13,636 nucleotides of DNA from Candidatus Poseidoniales archaeon (GTDB taxonomy: Archaea; Thermoplasmatota; Poseidoniia; Poseidoniales; Thalassarchaeaceae). Under the pieces are notes generated by a model. That model saw only the letters and a program-made list of their open reading frames with translations. It did no database searches and had not been told where the DNA came from. The stretch spans positions 1 to 13,636 of the forward strand of contig JAPKEY010000020.1 of the NCBI GenBank assembly GCA_028821815.1. The letters run 5' to 3'. How positions within the stretch are numbered: the first letter of the stretch is position 1; each line of letters opens with the position of its first letter. A program made the position numbers and the translations under genes. Of the stretch, positions 8,278 to 13,636 are shown one piece after another.

Positions 8278-9483
8278 TCAACGAGAACGCTGTAAAAATC
8301 GGTCAATCCGGTCAAAAGCTTCGCTCAAAACATCACAATCCGCGAGATACACTAAGCGGAAGTGACCCAGTCCCATTTCTTTGGAAAAACCACTGCCGTG
8401 TACAACCAGAACATGTTCGTTGTGCAACAAATCCAGAACGAATTTTTTGTCATCGGTTGCCCACTTTGAATCGGTTAGTCGAACAAACATGTAGAATGCC
8501 CCCCCGGGTGATTCAACCTCCAGTCCGTCAATCTCTGAAATTCTCTGTAAGCACAGGTCCCTTTGACTGAGAACCTTTTGTGTATATTCTTGCATCCAAT
8601 CCCTCGATTGTTCTAGTCCCGCCAAATATCCCATTTGGGCTGGTGTAGATGCACAAAGACGCGACCTTAGCAATCGTTCGATTCCATCTCTAACTGCCCC
8701 CAATCTCTTGGTTGGATCGTGCAATGCCATGTATCCAATTCTCCAACCCGGAGCATAGTACCCTTTTGAAACACCATTCAATGTAAAAACTGGAACTGAT
8801 TTACTTCGTGATGCAACACTAGTTTGCGTACCTGTGAAATCAAGTTCATCATAAATTTCATCAGCAATAATCATGCAATTCGGCCATTTTTCTGCTATTG
8901 AAATCAAGCGATCAATTTCGTCTGAACTTGCGACATTCCCTGTCGGATTATTGGGGTTGATGAGAACTAGAATCCGAACGCTTTCATCCATCTTGGCCTC
9001 AATATCTGCAAAGTCCACACGCCAGCCATCTCCAGCATCGAGACGATACTCGATGGTTTCTGCCCCAAACAATTGTGGGTAGGCCATGTACGGCGGATAG
9101 TGGGGCCCGGGGGCGAGCACCTTGGTACCACTCTCTAGCGTCGCTGTGAAGATAATTTGCAGGGCTTCCGTAACACCGTGACAAACGTAGACGTCATCCG
9201 GTGAACAATTCCAGCCTTTGCCCCTCTCATCTTTTGCGATTTCCGAACGTAGAGATGGGAGTCCATATGAGGGTGAATATCCTGTTTCTCCCCTGCTCAA
9301 ACTGTCTTGAAAAGCCCGAACCATATGGGTTGGTGTAGGCAACCCTGGATATGCGATTGGGTCCCCAATATTCAACTTGATAATTTCATGCCCTTCTGCT
9401 TCTAGAGCGTTTGCAGGAATGACGACGTCACGAATGGCATATTCGATTCGGGCTGCGCGTTCAGCAACGGGGATTTCACTCAT
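8278..9483 (-). CDS. Class I PLP aminotransferase, alanine-aminotransferase-like
   Basis: This is a cytoplasmic PLP-dependent aminotransferase of fold type I (COG0436-like), 401 residues from the chosen start, the usual family length. Visible motifs are YSPSYGLPSLRSEIA (69-83), NPNNPTG (176-182), DEIYDEL (208-214, with the Asp that binds the PLP pyridine nitrogen and the Tyr that contacts the cofactor), and NGVSK (236-240) with K240 as the Schiff-base lysine. GWRIGYMA follows at 246-253, and the C-terminal R376 in HFRLVYL is the expected substrate carboxylate arginine. The NGxSKxYxAxGWRxGYM block is most like the alanine aminotransferases (AlaA/AlaT) that exchange amino groups among alanine, pyruvate, glutamate and 2-oxoglutarate; the exact substrate is not proven. 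ATG 9483 was chosen over an in-frame ATG at 9540. It overlaps the EVE stop as ATGAGTGA, giving translational coupling, and removes a 19-residue extension that does not fit the family. Confidence 0.9.
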   Translation of the reverse strand: MSEIPVAERAARIEYAIRDVVIPANALEAEGHEIIKLNIGDPIAYPGLPTPTHMVRAFQDSLSRGETGYSPSYGLPSLRSEIAKDERGKGWNCSPDDVYVCHGVTEALQIIFTATLESGTKVLAPGPHYPPYMAYPQLFGAETIEYRLDAGDGWRVDFADIEAKMDESVRILVLINPNNPTGNVASSDEIDRLISIAEKWPNCMIIADEIYDELDFTGTQTSVASRSKSVPVFTLNGVSKGYYAPGWRIGYMALHDPTKRLGAVRDGIERLLRSRLCASTPAQMGYLAGLEQSRDWMQEYTQKVLSQRDLCLQRISEIDGLEVESPGGAFYMFVRLTDSKWATDDKKFVLDLLHNEHVLVVHGSGFSKEMGLGHFRLVYLADCDVLSEAFDRIDRFLQRSR

Positions 9484-9943
9484 TGAATCCCCCCATACGA
9501 CAAACTTCAGTAAAATATTCAGATGGTACAGATTGGACACTAAGACGGGAACCCTTTGCCAACAAAGGCATCCCTTCGAGGACTGAATTTGCCTTCATCT
9601 CAGGTAGTGTGACGATTGATTCCATCGCTCCAATCGGTTCGATGTCGACCATTATCCATCGTGGATTTTCTGGTGTCGCTTTTGGATCAAAATAGTTTGA
9701 TTTTGAGTCCTGGGCAGTATGATCAGGATAACCCTCTCTGCATACTTTAGCCACGCCGGCGACATGAGGTGGTTTGGTATTCGAGTGGTAGAAAAGAACC
9801 AAGTCACCCACCTTCATATCATCGCGCATGGTGTTTCTTGCTTGGTAGTTTCGAACTCCATCCCAGTGTGTCTTCTCATCTTCTACCAATTGCTCCCAAG
9901 GGTAGACGTGGGGTTCAGACTTCACTAGCCAGTATGCGACCAT
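9476..9943 (-). CDS. EVE-domain protein (THYN1-like)
   Basis: The protein has 155 residues and is a stand-alone EVE domain, the usual length for the family. Hallmarks are the N-terminal YWLVKSEP (4-11), WDGVRNYQARN (about 28-38), VGDLVLFYHSN (about 45-55), VAGVAKV (about 61-67) and a DPKATPENPRW segment (about 86-96). EVE domains belong to the PUA-like fold and are known to bind modified bases in DNA or RNA through an aromatic pocket; the ligand here is not visible. The start at 9943 was chosen because members begin M-x-x-YWL-x-KSEP. An alternative ATG at 9985 adds 14 residues and overlaps the RND stop as ATGGTGA, so a longer coupled form is possible. The gene ends inside the aminotransferase start. 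No restriction or other defence gene is adjacent, so a housekeeping nucleic-acid role is more likely. Confidence 0.92.
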   Translation of the reverse strand: MVAYWLVKSEPHVYPWEQLVEDEKTHWDGVRNYQARNTMRDDMKVGDLVLFYHSNTKPPHVAGVAKVCREGYPDHTAQDSKSNYFDPKATPENPRWIMVDIEPIGAMESIVTLPEMKANSVLEGMPLLAKGSRLSVQSVPSEYFTEVCRMGGFNE

Positions 9944-9961
9944 CGAGCCCCTAGGGGCTCG
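9944..9961 (-). promoter_or_regulatory. 18-bp perfect palindrome directly before the EVE start
   Basis: CGAGCCCCTAGGGGCTCG is self-complementary and ends at the base before the EVE ATG (9943). Its 3' arm contains AGGGG, the only purine-rich, ribosome-site-like tract near that start, so folding would bury it. It also begins 17 nt after the RND stop at 9979, so it could instead be a 3'-end structure of the RND transcript. If the longer EVE start at 9985 is used, the palindrome is coding (APRGS). Confidence 0.45.
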
Positions 9962-9978
9962 CCCCGGTTTGAAAGGGT

Positions 9979-12930
9979 TCACCATGCGTCGTCAGCACTA
10001 CTGAGGAGAATAGCATCATACGATTCTGCAGCATCACGTTGTGCAGCAATGGCCACAGAACCACCGGCTAACCCAGCTTTTCTCCGCATGGCATCACTAC
10101 CACCAGCAAGCCCCCAGCCCTCCTTGACAAATAAGGCATAAATTGCTGGTAGAAGGAGTAGGGCGCTGAGTGCCGCAAATGTCAAGAGAATGATAATCAC
10201 CGTCACGAAGGGTTTCAATGCAGGAATTGGAATCAAATATGCAGTCATTAGTCCAGCTGATGTGACCACTGTGGCCTCAAATAGGGACATCCCCGTACTT
10301 GCACAAGAATCCTGAATGGCTTCTAAAGTACCACCTAATTCCCGAACTCGGTTAGCAATGTGAATCGAAAAGTCAACCCCCACACCTACCAAAATCGAAC
10401 CAATCATCACTGTAACCAGCGATAGCGTAACGGATTGTTGATCCATCACGAACCATTGCATTGCGACAGTGAAAATAACGGGGCATGTCGTTAGCACAGC
10501 GAATCTCGCATCGCGGAAAACAAATCCAAGCGTAACCACAGTAAATAGCAGGGCAAAACCAAGGGATTGCCACTGGCTATTGACAATGAGGTTGTTGACA
10601 TCAATAGTAACCGCCGCAACCCCAATGAGTGCACTGGGTGTAAATCCAAAGCCATCACGATCCTCCGAATAACCATTTATTTCTGCTGCTGCCGCCTCAG
10701 TTTGTTTGACAGGCATGAAAGGCATATCGATGTAAATCAATGAGCGTTGGAAGTTCTTTGATACAAAGAAATGTCTCAATTCTGGTGTCAAACCATCATA
10801 GAATACTGAAATGAGGAAGCTCTGAACTTCTGTACCCGCTGTTTGGTCCCGGTCAAGTTCCATTAGAACAGTCCAGAATGTCGCACTTCCATTGTACTCT
10901 TCCGTAAACAGAATATTGCAGACCTCTCTCGGTACATCAGGCATCGGTGCACAGAACTGCCCTATTGTATCCGAACCCGAAAAATTCAACGATGCACCCA
11001 CGGATTTCATCAAGAATGCAATCGAAACTGCGGTAGTTTGTTCAACCATATTAGCCATTTCAGTTAAATTTTCTATTTTATACAAATTTTCAAACGGATC
11101 CTTCTGAATTTCATTGTCCCCCGGTGCCAAGAATTCTGGCTCGGCTTCAATATCGGCCTTGACTAATATCATGCCAACTTGGCCACTTTCAAATTCATCA
11201 GAATATGTCAGCATTTTCGCTACAGCTGGTTCTTCTTGGGGTGCCATATCGAGGAGGTTCACATCTTCAACTACATTCTCACGACTGACTAAACCACTGA
11301 ATAGCATTAGGATGATAAACACCGAAATAGTAAGTTTGTTCCAACGGATGGGTGCTCTCACAGCAGCCACGAAAATCTTGGGTGGTGGGTGTGATACCTT
11401 TTCCAAATCGAGAAGCATCGTTAGGTTAGGTACCATGATCATCGTAAACAGATAGACGAGGATAATTCCACCTGCAAGGGAGACACCAACAGTTTTGATT
11501 GGTGCCATCGGTGTTAGAATCAGCGATACGAAACCGATGACTGTTGTGACTGCCGAAAGGAACACAGCACGACCGGTCGATTGCAGTGCTAGAGCCATTT
11601 TCTCTCTTGGCGTTCCCTTTGATGCTGCATATCTATTTGTTATGTGTAGGCCATACGAAACTCCCAGCGCCAAGATGATAGGTCCAACAATAATTACAGT
11701 CATTGTCACTTCATAATTAGTCCAGCCGATGATACCAAGAGTGGCAAATACCGAACAAAGGGTTGGCAGACCAGCGATGATTACCACCTTGATTCCTTGT
11801 GCCCATCGAACCCTGCCTGTTTGCAATACATCACAATGGAATAGGAATAGTACCGATGCAACGGCAAAAACGCCAATAGGGAAGATTTGCCAAAACAACG
11901 TGAATGTATATTCAGTAACTGCATTTGTAATCGGAACCGGCCCAGTCAGTGTCATGACCAGCCCTAGGTCATCCTGCCCCTCACAATTTTTATCCGGATT
12001 AAACTCAGTCCAGCAATTATCGTCACCCAACCTGTTAATTTCATTTTGAGTTCCTTCAATCAATTTACCAATATCAAGATTATTATCTGCAACCCCGATG
12101 ATGATTACCGCTCGATTCCACCCGTAGCCACTTACATCGGAAACCTTGGTATCATTTTCGGTTTTACCGACATCTCGGACTAATTTGTTACGAGCGTTTT
12201 CCGGTAATTCACCAATAATTTGGTTAATCCTTGTTTGGTCATCAGGGATGCTGTACCCACCAACTGTATCAGCCCATTGTTGGATTTGTGCACTGGCATT
12301 TTCGGCGAGCCAAGAACATGCTCCTTCCAACGGACATGCATCACCTGCATTGCGGACAAAAGAATCAGCAACCCGAGGGGCGCTAGAATTGATTTCTTTG
12401 ACAACAGAAGAAATACTCAATACATAGATGATATTGTCAATCTCACCATCATCTGAAACATCGGAATTGAGTTGTCGTTCAAGTTGATCCATCTGCGACA
12501 AGATGGTTTGGGATGTAATGTTGTACTTTGCCGATTCCACGTAGATAATCATCACGTTAGTCGTCCAATCTTCCTCAACTTCGACAATATCTGCGGCGAC
12601 TTGACTGCCTTCGGGTAGGAACGCTGCCAAATCCCCATTGACATTCATCGATTGATGATCCTCCCGATACTGATCGGTTATTCCTGAATGATATGCAAAG
12701 AATGCGGTCATTAGCAAACACATTAGTACGGTGGCAGCGGGAAAGCGGGTTAAGGCCCCAAAGAATGACATTTCTTGCAATTCTCTCCGAATCATCTTAG
12801 GGGCTGAAAGTAGCGTGTCTACGGCCCCTTTCGTCTCAAATTCAGTGATTTTACGTCGCACATTTGAACTGAAGTCTTGAACTATGGCTCGCGCCTGAGC
12901 GCCTTTGCCAGTATCATCCTTCTCGACCAC
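9979..12930 (-). CDS. RND superfamily (MMPL-type) membrane transporter
   Basis: The protein has 983 residues with the typical RND plan. TM1 (about 63-81) is followed by a large outer loop (83-340), TM2-6 (341-503), TM7 (531-548), a second large outer loop (550-775), and TM8-12 (787-935). The two halves carry the paired TM4/TM10 motif: ALGVSYGLHITNRY at 421-434 and VGVGVDFSIHIANRV at 848-862. The second half keeps the usual Asp (D853), while the first has Ser (S425) at the equivalent position. Three closely spaced cysteine pairs sit in the outer loops (199/205, 306/316, 660/671). Family members export lipids or other hydrophobic compounds using ion gradients; the substrate is unknown. The start is GTG at 12930, with GAGG 7 nt upstream; the first in-frame ATG would lie at residue 46, close to TM1. 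An Ala/Gly-rich cytoplasmic tail ends the protein. Confidence 0.9.
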   Translation of the reverse strand: MVEKDDTGKGAQARAIVQDFSSNVRRKITEFETKGAVDTLLSAPKMIRRELQEMSFFGALTRFPAATVLMCLLMTAFFAYHSGITDQYREDHQSMNVNGDLAAFLPEGSQVAADIVEVEEDWTTNVMIIYVESAKYNITSQTILSQMDQLERQLNSDVSDDGEIDNIIYVLSISSVVKEINSSAPRVADSFVRNAGDACPLEGACSWLAENASAQIQQWADTVGGYSIPDDQTRINQIIGELPENARNKLVRDVGKTENDTKVSDVSGYGWNRAVIIIGVADNNLDIGKLIEGTQNEINRLGDDNCWTEFNPDKNCEGQDDLGLVMTLTGPVPITNAVTEYTFTLFWQIFPIGVFAVASVLFLFHCDVLQTGRVRWAQGIKVVIIAGLPTLCSVFATLGIIGWTNYEVTMTVIIVGPIILALGVSYGLHITNRYAASKGTPREKMALALQSTGRAVFLSAVTTVIGFVSLILTPMAPIKTVGVSLAGGIILVYLFTMIMVPNLTMLLDLEKVSHPPPKIFVAAVRAPIRWNKLTISVFIILMLFSGLVSRENVVEDVNLLDMAPQEEPAVAKMLTYSDEFESGQVGMILVKADIEAEPEFLAPGDNEIQKDPFENLYKIENLTEMANMVEQTTAVSIAFLMKSVGASLNFSGSDTIGQFCAPMPDVPREVCNILFTEEYNGSATFWTVLMELDRDQTAGTEVQSFLISVFYDGLTPELRHFFVSKNFQRSLIYIDMPFMPVKQTEAAAAEINGYSEDRDGFGFTPSALIGVAAVTIDVNNLIVNSQWQSLGFALLFTVVTLGFVFRDARFAVLTTCPVIFTVAMQWFVMDQQSVTLSLVTVMIGSILVGVGVDFSIHIANRVRELGGTLEAIQDSCASTGMSLFEATVVTSAGLMTAYLIPIPALKPFVTVIIILLTFAALSALLLLPAIYALFVKEGWGLAGGSDAMRRKAGLAGGSVAIAAQRDAAESYDAILLSSADDAW

Positions 12931-12933
12931 TGT

Positions 12934-12948
12934 CGCCCCTCAGGGGCG
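12934..12948 (-). promoter_or_regulatory. Hairpin before the RND start that holds its ribosome site
   Basis: The minus strand reads CGCCCCT-G-AGGGGCG followed by ACA and the GTG start. Seven-base arms pair perfectly, though the tight turn would open one or two pairs. The tract GAGGGG, the likely ribosome binding site, spans the turn and 3' arm, so folding would hide it. The upstream gene (valS) is divergent, so this cannot be a terminator of an upstream minus-strand gene, which favours a leader or operator role. Confidence 0.45.
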
Positions 12949-12966
12949 CTCTTCCCAGCCATCGCC

Positions 12967-12974
12967 CTTTAATT
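12967..12974. promoter_or_regulatory. Possible TATA-like element in the divergent spacer
   Basis: This is the only A/T-rich box in the otherwise GC-rich 147-nt spacer: TTTAATT on the plus strand, AATTAAAG on the minus strand. With the usual archaeal distance of about 25 nt, it would give a minus start site near 12942, leaving a very short RND leader that cuts into the hairpin. It would give a plus start near 12998, leaving a leader of about 80 nt for valS. One box serving both directions is a guess. Confidence 0.22.
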
Positions 12975-13062
12975 CCTCATGCCACATTGTCCACGGGAGG
13001 CTTGAAAACGGGAAGCCACGACCGCGCGGACGGACCTGTTCATGTCACCGCAGTAGGGCCCC

Positions 13063-13067
13063 AGGTG
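13063..13067 (+). promoter_or_regulatory. Shine-Dalgarno site for valS
   Basis: AGGTG ends 10 nt before the ATG at 13078 and supports that start. GGTG (13064-13067) can pair with CACC at 13072-13075 across a GGAA tetraloop, or with CACC at 13046-13049, and CAGGT (13062-13066) can pair with ACCTG at 13034-13038, so the site has several possible partners in its own leader. Confidence 0.5.
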
Positions 13068-13077
13068 GGAACACCAA

Positions 13078-13636
13078 ATGGCAAAGCCAACCATAACCGA
13101 TAAACGCTGGTCAATTGACCTTGAGAAGCGCATCCAAGAAGCGCATTATGCAGACGCAGATGCTTATGATGCACGTTATGGGTTCAAACCAGATAGCGGG
13201 CGCGAAATTTTCGTTATTGACACACCTCCACCTTACCCGAGTGGGACTTGGCACATTGGAGCAGTCGCACAATACAGCATGATAGATGTGATTGCGCGGA
13301 GCCAAAGATTGCTCGGCAAAGAGGTCTACTTCCCCTGGGGTGTTGATCGCAATGGGATCAATATCGAATTCACAGTAGAGAAAAACACAGGCCGGAAGAT
13401 GAAAACATATGACCGTGCTGAATTTTTGAAACTGTGTCAAGAAACAATCGAAGAATTTACTCAAGCAATGCGGAAAACAGCATCCCGCGTGGGTCTCTCT
13501 TGCGATTTCGCCAAAGAATATCTCACCGATGCCCCAGATTATCGTGCAGTCACTCAAGCAATTTTCGTTGACCTGTTTAAGCGGGGTGAAATCATTGAGG
13601 GTTTACGACCGAATATCTATGACCCAGTAGAAGGGA
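13078..13636 (+). CDS. valS: Valyl-tRNA synthetase, N-terminal part, cut by window edge
   Basis: The frame is open from ATG 13078 to the window edge (186 full codons) and so is 3'-partial; a whole ValRS has about 800-900 residues. It charges tRNA-Val with valine in the cytoplasm. The class I nucleotide-binding start is clear: FVIDTPPPYPSGTWHIG at about residues 45-61, where TPPP before the HIGH-type motif is typical of ValRS and separates it from IleRS and LeuRS. The signature here is HIGA rather than HIGH. The following VYFPWGVDRNGINIEF corresponds to the conserved segment beyond the first part of the Rossmann fold. The KMSKS motif, the bulk of the editing domain and the anticodon domain lie outside the window. 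AGGTG 10 nt upstream supports the start. It is divergent from the RND gene. Confidence 0.88.
   Translation, partial: MAKPTITDKRWSIDLEKRIQEAHYADADAYDARYGFKPDSGREIFVIDTPPPYPSGTWHIGAVAQYSMIDVIARSQRLLGKEVYFPWGVDRNGINIEFTVEKNTGRKMKTYDRAEFLKLCQETIEEFTQAMRKTASRVGLSCDFAKEYLTDAPDYRAVTQAIFVDLFKRGEIIEGLRPNIYDPVEG

Noticed and set aside
9476..9943. Reading the EVE protein as part of a restriction or other DNA-defence system.
   Set aside because: Length and motifs fit the stand-alone THYN1-like class, and no nuclease, methylase or other defence gene is nearby.
12931..13077. A tRNA or small RNA gene in the divergent spacer.
   Set aside because: No cloverleaf, TpsiC-like arm or C/D box pair could be found; only short hairpins are visible.
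13111..13557. Minus-strand open frame of 148 residues opposite valS.
   Set aside because: The plus strand encodes a clear ValRS; the opposite frame is Cys/Phe-rich and has no family features.

Overview
The window is densely coding. Seven genes run leftward on the minus strand, and one gene starts on the plus strand at the right edge. I infer a marine euryarchaeon, most likely from the Poseidoniia (Marine Group II) or a near relative. The evidence is an archaeal-looking valyl-tRNA synthetase start, a very long secreted protein built from DxDxDG calcium-binding repeats, an archaeal-style MMPL/RND exporter, Shine-Dalgarno-like AGGTG and GGAG sites, and the absence of bacterial marker genes. No 16S rRNA or other phylogenetic marker is present, so this remains an inference.

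Layout from right to left. The divergent spacer 12931-13077 separates the valS start (plus strand, cut by the window edge) from an RND/MMPL membrane protein (9979-12930). Next come an EVE-domain protein (9476-9943) and a class I PLP aminotransferase (8278-9483), whose start overlaps the EVE stop by 8 nt. After a 71-nt gap with two overlapping palindromes comes a 1047-residue polytopic membrane protein with a TPR-like cytoplasmic section and a very basic tail (5063-8206). Nine nt later comes a 367-residue protein of unknown family (3950-5053), in which I find a clear internal duplication. A 105-nt gap then leads to a giant thrombospondin-type-3-like repeat protein (776-3829), followed by a second secreted protein cut by the left edge (1-696).

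The most interesting parts are the pair 5063-8206 plus 3950-5053, which looks like a translationally linked, undescribed membrane-associated module, and the short near-perfect inverted repeats in almost every intergenic gap. Two of these repeats lie directly against a start codon, with a purine-rich Shine-Dalgarno-like tract in the 3' arm. Others lie 8-19 nt after stop codons and may mark transcript 3' ends.

The genes do not form one obvious pathway. The left half (TSP3-like protein, partial secreted protein, TPR membrane protein) and the RND protein are cell-envelope functions. The EVE protein, aminotransferase and valS are housekeeping or metabolic genes. I see no tRNA, rRNA, CRISPR array, insertion sequence, phage gene or defence cluster.
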